From Candidatus Didemnitutus sp. (GTDB lineage: Bacteria; Verrucomicrobiota; Verrucomicrobiia; Opitutales; Opitutaceae), in contig JAGOQJ010000003.1 in NCBI GenBank assembly GCA_017991595.1, positions 248,001 to 312,000 of the forward strand: 64,000 bases of DNA, written 5' to 3'. Shown here in pieces: positions 45,757 through 54,932 of the stretch (positions are counted from its first letter, which is position 1; every line of letters begins with the position of its first letter). The notes under the pieces are model-generated. The model was not told the DNA's origin. It worked only from the letters and a program-made list of their open reading frames with translations, and did not search any database. A program made the position numbers and the translations under genes.

Positions 45757-46731
45757 CTACAAGGAAAGTTCCAGCTGGTTGCCGCGTCCGAGGGCCCACG
45801 CTTCGTGTCCGCGCTGGCGCAGGGTGGCGGCGAATTCCCGCGCGAAGCCGTGCACCGTGTAGATGGTGCGGGGACGCACTGCCTCGACGAAGGCGAGCAG
45901 CTCGTTGAAATCCGAGTGGTCGGACAGTGGGAACGCCGCGTCGCAACCGAGCTGAAAACGGGTGCGGGTATCGAGCGCCCACCCGGTGACGGCGGCGATG
46001 CGTTTCGGGTTGATCCAGTGCAGCGAGGCGTCCCCCGCCGGCGCGATGACGACATGGCCGCGGTGTGCCTGCGGATCGAAGGTTCGGTGCTCAGGCATGG
46101 CCGCGCCCAACTCGGCGTAGAGCGCCGTGTAACGCGCGGCGTGCGGGTGCAGCATGAGCGGCAAGCCCGCCGCGCCGAGGAGACGCACGAGTTCCTGCGC
46201 CTTGCCGAGGTTGTAGGCGAGCAGCACGGGCGTCGCGCCGTCGGCGAGCGTGGCGCGACAGAATTCCACCAAGGCGGCGCCAATCTCCTCCGCCGGCGGC
46301 ATGACGTAACGCGGCAGACCGAAGGTGGACTCCATGATGAGCACGTCGGCTCGCGGTGTGGCGCAGGGCTCGGCGGCCGCGCCGGCGTGGAGCTTGAAGT
46401 CGCCGGTGTAGAGAAGCGTGCCGTGTTCGCGATGGTCGAGCAGTGTGAGCGCGGAACCGAGAATGTGTCCGGCAGAGAAGAGGGTCACGGTGCACTCGAG
46501 CGTGAGCTGCTCCGCCACGCCGAAGGGCAGCACATGAAATTCCCGCTTCCCGGGCAACCGCTCCTGCACGAAGCGCGCCGTGGCGGCCGTGCAGACGATC
46601 TCGCGGTGACGGGCGATGTGGTCGCCGTGGGCGTGGCTTACGATGCAACGCGGCGTGGCGACGCGCGCATCCAGCCACCAGCCGATTTGCGGCAGCCACA
46701 CTCCATTGTCAGAACGCACCTCCCAAGCCAT
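45757..46731 (-). CDS. Metallo-beta-lactamase/beta-CASP exonuclease-like protein
   Basis: A 324-residue metallo-beta-lactamase protein of the mRNA 3'-processing and DNA-ligase-associated exonuclease type. The metal motif is HAHGDH (residues 33-38, IVSHAHGDHIARHREIV), with FSAGHILGSALTLL, YTGDFKLHAG and LIMESTFGLPRYVM. The C-terminal part has PLSDHSDFNELLAFVEAV and IYTVHGFAREFAATL, typical of this subgroup. Related genes usually accompany an ATP-dependent DNA ligase and an Lhr-like helicase; none is here. It may act in DNA repair or RNA turnover. It is 30 bases after the AI-2E permease gene. Confidence 0.87.
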   Translation of the reverse strand: MAWEVRSDNGVWLPQIGWWLDARVATPRCIVSHAHGDHIARHREIVCTAATARFVQERLPGKREFHVLPFGVAEQLTLECTVTLFSAGHILGSALTLLDHREHGTLLYTGDFKLHAGAAAEPCATPRADVLIMESTFGLPRYVMPPAEEIGAALVEFCRATLADGATPVLLAYNLGKAQELVRLLGAAGLPLMLHPHAARYTALYAELGAAMPEHRTFDPQAHRGHVVIAPAGDASLHWINPKRIAAVTGWALDTRTRFQLGCDAAFPLSDHSDFNELLAFVEAVRPRTIYTVHGFAREFAATLRQRGHEAWALGRGNQLELSL

Positions 46732-46761
46732 GGGCGGACGGTAGGCGGGCGCGTGCGACCG

Positions 46762-47919
46762 TCAAACGGTCGTCGCGGAATCGGAGAAATACTTGTGGCG
46801 GAGCAGACGCCACGCTGTGACGACGAAGGCAGTCAGCGGCACGGCCAGCAGCATGCCGAGCAATCCGCCGAGGGCCTGACCCCAGAAAAAGACCGCGAAG
46901 ATAATCGCCACCGGATGCAGCCCGGTCTGCGAACCCATGATGCGCGGGGTCAGCACCCAGCCCTCGATGACCTGCACGGCGACGAAGACGCCGAGCACGG
47001 CGGCGGCGAGGCCCAGGCCGCCGGCATCCGGCTGCAGGAACGCCAGCGGGATCGCGATGGCCAGACCGATGATGGAGCCGAGGTAGGGGACGATGTTCAG
47101 CAACCCGATGAGCAGCCCCAGCGCCAAGCCGAAGCGCAGCCCGGCGATCGAGAAACCGACGGCCAGCAGCAGCCCCATGATGACGCCGATCAGCAGCTGA
47201 CCGCGGAAGAATGCGACGAGAATGCTGAGGAATTCGCGGATCAGGAAGAGCACGTCTGCGCGATGGTCGGCGCGAAGGAAGGGCAGGTTGGACTCCAGCC
47301 GAGCGGTTGGATCGGTGTCGTCGGACAGCAGGAAGAAGAACAGGTAAACCGGAATGATTGCGAGCGAGGCGACTAATCCAAAGAAACCGAAGAGGCCCGC
47401 GCCCGCGTGTTTCAGCGAAGGGGCGAGGTGGCCGATGATGTCTTGGAATTGCTGCGTCAGCGAGTCCGCGATCGCCTTGATGCTCGGGTTCTCCATGTAG
47501 CGGCGCGCGACAGCGAGCCAGTCGGGGAACTGCCGTTCACCCCACGCGAGCGTCTTTTGCCACAGCGTCGGCAGGTAGGCGAAGAAATCGACGATCTGCG
47601 AAATGACGGCCGGGGCCACGGCGAGGATGGCGCCGGCGGCGACCAGCACCACGACACCGTAGAGCAGGATGACGGCGGCGAGGCGCCGGCCCTTCAGCCA
47701 GCGGGCGAAGAGGCGCACCACGGGACGGAGGATAAGCGCGAGGATGCCGGCGGTGGCGATCGGCCAGATGACGCCCGAGAACTCAGCGACTACGACGCCG
47801 ATCATGCGCACGCAGTAGATGATCAACGCGAGGATCGCGACGACGGCGCCAAAGCCCAGCGCGGTGCCGACCAAGCGCTTCTGCACCGGACTCAGGATCG
47901 GGGATTCTTCTGCGGGCAT
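46762..47919 (-). CDS. AI-2E-family permease (PerM/TqsA-like)
   Basis: A 385-residue integral membrane protein with about eight helices. Two hydrophobic helices near residues 22-42 and 48-66, one near 82-105 (LAAVILLYGVVVLVAAGAIL), a cytoplasmic or periplasmic loop, and a cluster of five in the C-terminal half. Family traits include FRGQLLIGVIMGLLLAVGFS, LLIGLLNIVPYLGSIIG and WVLTPRIMGSQTGLHPVAII. Members export autoinducer-2 in some species, and others act as Na+/H+ antiporters; neither can be deduced here. It lies 45 bases after the MMPL transporter gene in the same direction, which suggests co-expression with the envelope transport locus. Confidence 0.9.
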   Translation of the reverse strand: MPAEESPILSPVQKRLVGTALGFGAVVAILALIIYCVRMIGVVVAEFSGVIWPIATAGILALILRPVVRLFARWLKGRRLAAVILLYGVVVLVAAGAILAVAPAVISQIVDFFAYLPTLWQKTLAWGERQFPDWLAVARRYMENPSIKAIADSLTQQFQDIIGHLAPSLKHAGAGLFGFFGLVASLAIIPVYLFFFLLSDDTDPTARLESNLPFLRADHRADVLFLIREFLSILVAFFRGQLLIGVIMGLLLAVGFSIAGLRFGLALGLLIGLLNIVPYLGSIIGLAIAIPLAFLQPDAGGLGLAAAVLGVFVAVQVIEGWVLTPRIMGSQTGLHPVAIIFAVFFWGQALGGLLGMLLAVPLTAFVVTAWRLLRHKYFSDSATTV

Positions 47920-47964
47920 GGCGTCAGGAAAACGCGTGCACCGGCCGACGCCAGCGGAAACGGC

Positions 47965-50313
47965 TCACTGGCCGGCTGAGGACACCGGGAACGGCGGACG
48001 CGTGAGGCTGGCGCGCTTGCTTCGGAACAGCAAGCTGCCGAGCGCGGGCATCACGAGCATCGCACCGAGCATGTTCACGAGGAACATGAAGGCGAGCAGC
48101 ACGCCCATGTCGGCTTGGAACTTGAGCGCCGAGATCGCCCACGTGCCGACGCCGACGGACAGCGCGAGGCCGGTAAACACCACGGAAGTGCCCATAGTCG
48201 CGTAGGCGAAGCACACGGCGTCCTCCAGCGAGTCACCTTGCCGCATCCGCTCCATGAGCGCCGAACAGAGATAGATGCCGTAATCGACGCCAATGCCGAC
48301 GCCGAGGGCGACGACGGGCAGCGTCGAGGTCTTCAAACCGATGTCGAGGAACACCATGACGGCGTAGGCCAGTTCGGACACCACGAGCAGCGGCAGGACG
48401 ACGCAGGCGGTGGCCCGCCAGGAGCGGAAGGAAATCAGGCAGAGCACCACGATCGCCAAGTTGAGCCACATCACCATCGGGAACTGGGCGGCGACGACCA
48501 CCTCGTTGGTGGCGGCCATCACGCCGACGTTGCCGGTGGCGAGCAGAAATTGCACCCGGTCGCTCTGGTGGAGCGCGCGGAAATCCTTCACGGCGGCAAT
48601 CACGCGGGTGATCGTCTCGGCCTTGTGGTCCTTCAAGTAGATCATCACCGGGATGACGCTGCCGTGCTCGTTGAGGAGGCCGCTGGAGGTCTCCACTGGG
48701 GAGACGGATTGAGCGAGCGAGTCACGGTTGCGGGCGAGGACGCGCCACTTGAGGCTGCCCTCGTTCCAACCGGCGTTGATGGTGCGCGCGAGGTCGGTGA
48801 TCGCCAGCGTGGACTGCACGCCCTCGATGTTGCGCATGTGCCACGCGAAACGGTCGACCAGCGTCATCACGTCGTGCTCGATCACGCCATTGGGCACGGT
48901 CTCGACGATGACGGTGACCACGTCGACGCCGATGGAGAACTTCGAAGTGATCGCGGCGGTGTCGAGGTTGTAGCGCGAGTTTGGCCGCAGCTCCGGCACA
49001 CCGGCGTGCGTGTCGCCGACATGCACCTGCTTCGACATGTAGAGCCCGAAAATCCAGAGGGCACCCGAGACCAGCACGATCCAGATCGCGGCGCGCCCGC
49101 AGGTGAAATTAACCAAGCGGCGCCACACGGGCTGCAGGGCGAAGCGGCGGAAGTTGACGCGCCGGCGGAAGCCCGGGGACATCTTCGTGTAGCTGAGCAG
49201 CACCGGCAGTAGGAAGCGGTCCGTGAGGATGATGAGCGACACGCCGATGCTGGCCGTGATGGCGAGTTCCTGGATGATCGGCACCTTCACCAGCCAGATG
49301 GTGAGAAAACCGACGGTGTCGGTGACGATCGCAATCGTGCCGGGAATGAAGAGATTGGAAAACGAGGCGCGGGCCGCGTGCATCTCGGTGCCCCCCACGT
49401 TGTATTCGAACCGGAACGAGCGCAGCATCTGCGTCGCGTGGCTGAGCGCGATGGCGAAGATCAGGAACGGCACCAGGATGGATAACGGGTCGATGCCGAA
49501 GCCGAGCAGGTTCAGGATGCCGAGTTGCCAGACGACCGCGCAGAAGGAAGTGACGAGCGGCAGGATCGTGAGGATCAGCGACTGCGAGAAATAATAGAGG
49601 AGGAACGCCGTCAGCACGATGGCGATGCCGAAGAAGATCAGCACGCCCCTCGCGCCGTCGGTGATGTCGCCGATGACCTTGGCGAAACCGATGATGTGGA
49701 CGTCGATGTGCTCGCTCGCGAACTTGTCGCGGATTTTCTTCTCCAGTGCGTCGGCGACGTTGGCGTAAACCAGCCGCTGGCCGGTGTTCGGGTCGACTTC
49801 GAGCAGCTGCACGATGATCGCTGCACCGGTGAAATCATTCGACACGAGCATGCCGACGCGACCGGACTTGATGATGTTCTGGCGGACGCGCTCAAGGCCA
49901 GCGGGCGTGGGCACGAAGTCAGCCGGGATGACGTTGCTGCCGATCAGCCCGTCCTCGACGACCTCGATGTAGCGGACGTTCGGGGTGAAGATCGAGGTGA
50001 CTTGGGAACGATCCACGCCGGGCAGGTAATGCGCCTCGTCTGTGGCACCTTTGAGCGCCTGGAAAAACTCGGGCGTGAACATGTCGCCCTCCTTCGCCAT
50101 GAGCGCGATGACGACGCGGTTGGCGCCGCCGAACTGTTCCTGGTATTTCTTGAAGTTCTGGATGTATTCGTGATCGCTCGGCAGCTGCTTGTTGAAGCTG
50201 GCATCGACGTGGGTCTTGGCCGCGAACCAGCCGAGAAAGACCGTCATTAGCACGAAGATCGCGACGGTGGCGTTGCGGTGGCGGAAAATGAGCTCTTCGA
50301 CGCGGGCGAGCAT
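47965..50313 (-). CDS. MMPL/RND-family transporter
   Basis: A 782-residue inner-membrane transporter of the RND superfamily, MMPL type. Twelve helices in the usual 1+5+1+5 layout: one near 14-32 (RNATVAIFVLMTVFLGWFAA), a large periplasmic loop, five at about 225-400, one near 413-430, a second loop and five at about 622-765. LGFGIDPLSILVPFLIFAIALSHA is split over helices with the conserved proton-relay Asp; ALGVGIGVDYGIYLCSAL is the matching segment in the second half. It is two bases after the YCF48-like gene. The family moves lipids or other hydrophobic molecules; DUF1329 and DUF1302 partners are upstream. Confidence 0.93.
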   Translation of the reverse strand: MLARVEELIFRHRNATVAIFVLMTVFLGWFAAKTHVDASFNKQLPSDHEYIQNFKKYQEQFGGANRVVIALMAKEGDMFTPEFFQALKGATDEAHYLPGVDRSQVTSIFTPNVRYIEVVEDGLIGSNVIPADFVPTPAGLERVRQNIIKSGRVGMLVSNDFTGAAIIVQLLEVDPNTGQRLVYANVADALEKKIRDKFASEHIDVHIIGFAKVIGDITDGARGVLIFFGIAIVLTAFLLYYFSQSLILTILPLVTSFCAVVWQLGILNLLGFGIDPLSILVPFLIFAIALSHATQMLRSFRFEYNVGGTEMHAARASFSNLFIPGTIAIVTDTVGFLTIWLVKVPIIQELAITASIGVSLIILTDRFLLPVLLSYTKMSPGFRRRVNFRRFALQPVWRRLVNFTCGRAAIWIVLVSGALWIFGLYMSKQVHVGDTHAGVPELRPNSRYNLDTAAITSKFSIGVDVVTVIVETVPNGVIEHDVMTLVDRFAWHMRNIEGVQSTLAITDLARTINAGWNEGSLKWRVLARNRDSLAQSVSPVETSSGLLNEHGSVIPVMIYLKDHKAETITRVIAAVKDFRALHQSDRVQFLLATGNVGVMAATNEVVVAAQFPMVMWLNLAIVVLCLISFRSWRATACVVLPLLVVSELAYAVMVFLDIGLKTSTLPVVALGVGIGVDYGIYLCSALMERMRQGDSLEDAVCFAYATMGTSVVFTGLALSVGVGTWAISALKFQADMGVLLAFMFLVNMLGAMLVMPALGSLLFRSKRASLTRPPFPVSSAGQ

Positions 50314-50315
50314 GA

Positions 50316-51242
50316 TCAGGGAAGAGTGAGGCGCACGGCGCCGGCTTCGCCCACGGTGACGATCGCGCCGTCGGCGGCGATCGCGAGATCGGCCACGCCG
50401 GTGCCGAACTCCGGCGGCTGCCAGTGGTGGAACGTGCGTCCGGCGTCGCGGGTGATGAAGAAATTGCCGCCCTGTCCGCCAAGCAGCGCCACGCCGTCGC
50501 GGATACGCAGGCCGGTCATGAGCAGGGGCTTCGCCTCGGTCTCGCGTTCCTGCCAGGTTTCGCCGCCGTCAGGCGAGACGAGGATGTGGCCGCGCAGGCC
50601 GTAGGCGATAAGGACGCCGCCGCTCAGCGGGCAGATGCCGTAGAGCGAGCCTTCGTAAGGCAGTTCGCATTTGGACCAAGTCTGGCCTTGGTCGCGGGAC
50701 AGCAACACGAGGCCCGCTTCGCCGGCCAGATAGAGCGTGCCGTCGGGGCCGCGCGTGATGCGGTTGAGGTGCATGTCCTCCTCGTGCACGCGTTGCTCGC
50801 GCCAAGTCTGGCCGCCGTCCTGCGTGACCATGAACTTCCCGTAGGCGCCGACGGCGAAGCCGTGGCGCGCGTCGAGGAAGAGCACGTCGAGGTAAACGGT
50901 GTCGAGGTCGCTGCCGCTGTCCTGGCGTTGCCAGGTGCGTCCACCGTCGGTGGTGGCAAGGATCACGCCGTCATGGCCGACGGCCCAGCCCTGGCGCTCG
51001 TTGACGAAGGCGACGCCGGTCAACATGGCCCGTGTGGGCGTGAGGCTCTGTTGCCAGGTCAGACCTTGGTCGGCGGACAGAAGCACGTGGCCGCGGTTGC
51101 CCACGGCGACAAGCGCGTCGCCGGCGTGCGCGATGTCGAGCAACAGCGACTTGGACGCGAGCGGGGCCGGCTCGGAGGTTTCAGCGGGGGCGGCGACGAG
51201 GGTCGACGCAAGGAGCAGGAAGGCGGAAAACAGCCGCAACAT
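50316..51242 (-). CDS. YCF48/BNR-repeat exported beta-propeller protein
   Basis: A 308-residue secreted protein made of repeated beta-propeller blades. After a signal peptide (MLRLFSAFLLLASTLVAA), several blades carry the Asp-box-like pattern SxDxGxTW: LLSADQGLTWQQ, ATTDGGRTWQR, VTQDGGQTWRE, LSRDQGQTWSK, VSPDGGETWQE and ITRDAGRTFHH. The blades also show GWAVGHDG and GFAVGAYG, the YCF48/Hcf136 pattern. In photosynthetic organisms Hcf136 helps photosystem II assembly; here the partner is the adjacent MMPL transporter, and it probably acts as a periplasmic adaptor. The ATG at 51242 places the signal peptide at the very start. Confidence 0.87.
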   Translation of the reverse strand: MLRLFSAFLLLASTLVAAPAETSEPAPLASKSLLLDIAHAGDALVAVGNRGHVLLSADQGLTWQQSLTPTRAMLTGVAFVNERQGWAVGHDGVILATTDGGRTWQRQDSGSDLDTVYLDVLFLDARHGFAVGAYGKFMVTQDGGQTWREQRVHEEDMHLNRITRGPDGTLYLAGEAGLVLLSRDQGQTWSKCELPYEGSLYGICPLSGGVLIAYGLRGHILVSPDGGETWQERETEAKPLLMTGLRIRDGVALLGGQGGNFFITRDAGRTFHHWQPPEFGTGVADLAIAADGAIVTVGEAGAVRLTLP

Positions 51243-51314
51243 CAGACGACTAGACGAGCCAAGATTTCGCCGGGGAGCAAGACCGGGTGTTTGCATTCCG
51301 CTGGAGAAAAACAA

Positions 51315-51339
51315 AAGGCCGGTCGCGTGGACCGGCCTT
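51315..51339 (-). terminator. Rho-independent terminator inside the transport locus
   Basis: A perfect 10-bp stem AAGGCCGGTC/GACCGGCCTT with GCGTG loop and, reading leftward, a T-rich run broken by one base (plus-strand 51307-51316). It lies 19 bases after the DUF1329 stop and before the YCF48-like gene, so it divides the locus in two. Confidence 0.85.
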
Positions 51340-51358
51340 CGGGGTTGGAAGATCAGGC

Positions 51359-52717
51359 TCAGCGCACGCCTTCCTGACGGAGGCGAGCGGGGGTGAAGTC
51401 CTGCGGGCCGCGCTTAAGGGTGAAGTCGTAGGTCTTGTTCTCGTTATCGAGGCCCATGACGAGGTAGCGACCGGCGACGAGGTCGATGTGGACCTCGAGC
51501 GTGCTCCAGAAGGTGAGCGCATCGTAGTAGTTGATGCAGTGCGCCTCGGAGACGCGCCAGAGCTGGCCGCGGCCGTCGTATTGGTCGACGGCGAGCACCT
51601 GCCAGCTGTCCTCATCGATGTAGAGCGTGCGGCGCGAGTAGACGTGGTTGGTGCCGGGCTTGAGTGTGGCATCGACCACCCACACGCGGTGCAGCTCGTA
51701 GCGGGTGAGGTCCTGATTGATGTGCAGGGGCTTCAGGATGTCTTTGTATTTCACCGAATCGCTGTGGAGCTTGTAGGAGTTGTAAGGGACATACATTTCC
51801 TTTTTGCCGACGAGCTTCCATTCGTAGCGATCGGGCGCGCCGTTGAACATGTCGAGCTGATCCGAGGTGCGCATGCCGTCGGAGGCGGTGCCGGGATTGT
51901 CGTATTCGATGGAGGGCGCGAGGCGCACGCGGCGTTGGCCGGCGTTGTAGAGCCAGGCGCGGCGTTTCTCCTTCACTTGGTCCATCGTTTCGTGGACGAG
52001 CAGGATGGAGCCGGCGAGGCGGGCCGGGGCGAGCACGGCCTGCTTGAAGTAGACGAGGACGTTGTCGAGACCGGCCTCGGTGGCGTCGGCGCGGGCGTAG
52101 TTGAAGAGGTATTCCTCCTCAAAATCCACCAGCGTGTAGCTGCCGTTGCGCTGCGGGGCGGCTTGGCTGAACGTGCGCTTGGCGGCCTCGCCGCGGTAAC
52201 GCGTGAGGAAGTTCCAGACGACTTCGAGGCCGGTTTGCGGGATCGGGAAAGGCACGCCGTTGATGGTGCCGGCGATGCCGTTGCCGCCTTCGGTCATCGT
52301 GGCGGTGGTGGCGTGCTTCTTGGTGGCGTCGTAGATGCGCTGCGGGTTGGAGGCCGAGCGGCGCGATGGATAGACGGGCATCGAGTAGGTCGGGTAGGCC
52401 TTGAGCAGGGCGAGGTGCCCGGCGCTGAGCTTGTCGGCATACTGGTCGGCGTTGGCGCCGGTGATGGTGAAGAGCACGCTGTCGGCCGCATACGGGTCGG
52501 GGTGGTGCATGCCGGGGGTGTAGCCGGCGGGCGCCTGGGTGATACCGCCGTCCCACGCGGGGATGGTGCCGTCGGCGTTGCCGGCCTTCTCGGCCCCGAG
52601 GGGCGTGAGGTCGCGGCCGAGGCGGTCGGCGTCGGCCGGGGAGAGAGCCGCGGAGGCGCCGAGCGCCAGCGCCAGCGCGGCGGAGCCGGCGAGGAAATGA
52701 CGAATGCCTGATTTCAT
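51359..52717 (-). CDS. DUF1329-family periplasmic/outer-membrane lipid-type protein
   Basis: A 452-residue exported protein of the DUF1329 family, often described as LolB-like. A signal peptide (MKSGIRHFLAGSAALALALG, cleavage near ASAAL) is followed by family segments DADRLGRDLTPLGAEKAGNA, TIPAWDGGITQAPAGYTPG, DPYAADSVLFTITGANADQY and LKAYPTYSMPVYPSRRSA. The C-terminal half has RRAWLYNAGQRRVRLAPSIE and GMRTSDQLDMFNG, then RYELHRVWVVDATLKPG. It comes 19 bases after the DUF1302 gene and is followed by a strong terminator. The family occurs with DUF1302 and MMPL genes in many diderm bacteria, pointing to hydrophobic cargo. Confidence 0.92.
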   Translation of the reverse strand: MKSGIRHFLAGSAALALALGASAALSPADADRLGRDLTPLGAEKAGNADGTIPAWDGGITQAPAGYTPGMHHPDPYAADSVLFTITGANADQYADKLSAGHLALLKAYPTYSMPVYPSRRSASNPQRIYDATKKHATTATMTEGGNGIAGTINGVPFPIPQTGLEVVWNFLTRYRGEAAKRTFSQAAPQRNGSYTLVDFEEEYLFNYARADATEAGLDNVLVYFKQAVLAPARLAGSILLVHETMDQVKEKRRAWLYNAGQRRVRLAPSIEYDNPGTASDGMRTSDQLDMFNGAPDRYEWKLVGKKEMYVPYNSYKLHSDSVKYKDILKPLHINQDLTRYELHRVWVVDATLKPGTNHVYSRRTLYIDEDSWQVLAVDQYDGRGQLWRVSEAHCINYYDALTFWSTLEVHIDLVAGRYLVMGLDNENKTYDFTLKRGPQDFTPARLRQEGVR

Positions 52718-52736
52718 GGAAGGGTCGGGTAGAGGT

Positions 52737-54728
52737 TTAGAAGGAATACTTCACCGTGGCCGAGACGTAGTCGCGGTCGGCGAGCAGGTTGTATTTGCCG
52801 GCGCCGCTGAAGTTGACGTAGCGGAGTTCGCAGCCCCAGGCGTTCTGGAAGGTGAAGTCGACGCCGAGCGTGATGGTCTTGCGGCCTTCGATGAAGTTGC
52901 CGAGCGGGAGCGGCGTGTTGCCGTGCACGTCGTGCGCGAAGATGGCGACGGGCGAGAAGTTCACGCCGGCGAAGGCGTTGTTGTAGTCGAGGCGCCCGAC
53001 GAGCTGGTAGCCCCACGAGAAATCTTGGGCGAAGGCGGAGGCGGGCTCGGCGAGATTGAGGCCGCCGGCCGTCTGCATGACGGCAGCGTTGCCACCGACG
53101 AAGGTGCCCGGGCCGTCGTAGCGCATCTGGCTGCGGGCAGGGAGGTCGACGCTGACGAATCCTGCTTCCGCGAGGAGCGTGGTCTGATCGGCGCCGAGGA
53201 CGCCGCGCGTGACCTTGGTGGCGGTCATCTGGCCGGTCCACACCTTGTGGCGCCGATAGCCTGAGACGTAGGTGTTGAGCTGGCCGAGGTAGTTGCCGAT
53301 CTGGTTGCCGGCGAAGCGCGGGTTGAGCGACGAGAGCGCGGCGAAGAGCAGTTCGACGTCGTCGAGCTGGAGCGGCTGGTTGTTGCGGTAGCTGACCTCG
53401 CCCTGCAGCGCGATGCCGGCGATGTTGGTGTTGAAGCTCGCACCCCAGAGGTGGATGTCCTCGGGGAACTCGATGAGGTAGCGGCCGGTGGCGGCGGCGA
53501 TGAGGAGTTCGCGCTGGCCGATCGGGCCGGTAACGTTGGTGGCGATGGTCGGGACCAGCGCGGCTACGGCGGGGAAATTCGCGATGGCAGCGGTGGCGGT
53601 CGGGTCCCCCAGCGAGGCGCCGATCAGCAGTTGCACGGCGGTGGACACGGGCACGCTCGAGGCGGTCGCGGCGGGCACGATGGCGCCCATGAGCGTGGCG
53701 CTGCCGGTGATGGCGGCGGCCGAGTCGCTCACGACGACGGCGCTGTTGACGGGCTGCGTCGGCGTGCGCGCGGAGATCGCGGGCAGCCGGCTATGATAAT
53801 TCATGTAGTAGAGCGCGAACTCCGTGTTGTTCAGGCCCTCGGCGAGATAGCGAAAGGCGACGCCGTATTGGCCGGAGTTCTTGGGCTCGATGTCCGTGCC
53901 ACGGGAGATGGCGCCGAGCGGGCTGTTGTCGGGGATGGCGCCGAAGCCGAGGTAAACCTTCGAGCCGCCCTTGGCGACGAAGTCATTCGTGCTGAAATAG
54001 GTGCCGGGAGGATCGACACGGGTGCGCTCCCAATCGAGGAGGTAGAAGCCTTCCATCGTCAGGTTGTCGCTCAGGCCGAGGGAGAACGACACCATGTTCA
54101 CGGGGCGCAGGGCCTCCTTGAGCTCGGCTCCGGGGAGGCGGAGCTTGGCGACGTCGATCGGGTTGACGGAGTTGATACCGTTCGGAATGAACGTGCTTTC
54201 GCCCCAGCTCAGCACCTGGCGGCCGACCGCGAAGCGCGCGGGCATGTGGCCGATGTCAGGCTTGAAATATACGTAGGCGTCGAGGAACTCGCCGCCGCGG
54301 CCGACGATCTTGCGGGCCTCGGGGCTGAGCGCCGTGCGGCTGCGCAGGTCCTTGGCATTTTCGCGGTCGTAGAAGTAGAAACCACGCACGAACGCGCCCA
54401 TCTTGCCGTAATCGATCTGCAGGTCGTGGTTGGCCTTCATGAGCAGCGAAGCGAGGCCGCTGCCGTAGTTGAGGTTGCCGTCGTCGGCGTTCACGGAGCG
54501 CTGCTGGCCGACGACGCCGTTGTAGCTGCTCGTGATGCCGTAGAATTGCGGATCGGGATCGTTGAGGCGGTAGAGGCCGCCGATGGACAGAGTCGTGTCG
54601 AAACTGCCCTTGGCGTCGCCCAACTCGAAGACGACCGCATGGGAGGCGGTCGCCAAGCCGAGCAGGGAGGCAAGGGCTACGATCGTCTGGGTGTGCAGAC
54701 GACGGGGCAGGTTTTTGCTTGGGTTCAT
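52737..54728 (-). CDS. DUF1302-family outer-membrane beta-barrel protein
   Basis: A 663-residue predicted outer-membrane protein. A signal peptide (residues about 1-31, ending TASHAVVFEL) is followed by beta-barrel-like alternating strands such as FDTTLSIGGLYRLNDPDPQF, GAFVRGFYFYDRENA, ARFAVGRQVLSWGESTFIPN and AFRYLAEGLNNTEFALYYMN, and the chain ends with aromatic phenylalanine (DYVSATVKYSF), the usual signal for barrel insertion. An Ala/Val/Ser-rich segment at about 325-415 may form a plug or surface loop. It heads the leftward transport locus, with DUF1329 19 bases downstream. The 204-base gap to uvrA must hold its promoter. Confidence 0.92.
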   Translation of the reverse strand: MNPSKNLPRRLHTQTIVALASLLGLATASHAVVFELGDAKGSFDTTLSIGGLYRLNDPDPQFYGITSSYNGVVGQQRSVNADDGNLNYGSGLASLLMKANHDLQIDYGKMGAFVRGFYFYDRENAKDLRSRTALSPEARKIVGRGGEFLDAYVYFKPDIGHMPARFAVGRQVLSWGESTFIPNGINSVNPIDVAKLRLPGAELKEALRPVNMVSFSLGLSDNLTMEGFYLLDWERTRVDPPGTYFSTNDFVAKGGSKVYLGFGAIPDNSPLGAISRGTDIEPKNSGQYGVAFRYLAEGLNNTEFALYYMNYHSRLPAISARTPTQPVNSAVVVSDSAAAITGSATLMGAIVPAATASSVPVSTAVQLLIGASLGDPTATAAIANFPAVAALVPTIATNVTGPIGQRELLIAAATGRYLIEFPEDIHLWGASFNTNIAGIALQGEVSYRNNQPLQLDDVELLFAALSSLNPRFAGNQIGNYLGQLNTYVSGYRRHKVWTGQMTATKVTRGVLGADQTTLLAEAGFVSVDLPARSQMRYDGPGTFVGGNAAVMQTAGGLNLAEPASAFAQDFSWGYQLVGRLDYNNAFAGVNFSPVAIFAHDVHGNTPLPLGNFIEGRKTITLGVDFTFQNAWGCELRYVNFSGAGKYNLLADRDYVSATVKYSF

Positions 54729-54932
54729 AGCAGGAAAAAGCGCGCGCCCGTCAGACAGCGGGACGGCGCAAGGGGTGGGTTAGGGGACTAGCAAGCCACA
54801 GCATGGGCCTTGAATTCGGCGGATGAATGAGGGTTTGGCGTCGTGACTCAAGACTTAATCCACGCACTGGCAGGGGTTTGTTTTCGCTAATAGCGCTTTG
54901 ACGGCTCGCGCGAATCGGCAAACGTGGGACGC
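54729..54932. other. Divergent intergenic region between DUF1302 gene and uvrA
   Basis: No gene. This holds the promoters of both the leftward transport locus and rightward uvrA. A small perfect inverted repeat CGCTAATAGCG lies about 40 bases before uvrA. I cannot place -35/-10 boxes with confidence. Confidence 0.5.

Noticed and set aside
44960-45982. Upstream extension of the DUF3108 protein to 340 residues
   Set aside because: The first 85 codons overlap the end of the beta-CASP gene in another frame and are Arg-rich; the signal peptide begins at the GTG at 45727.
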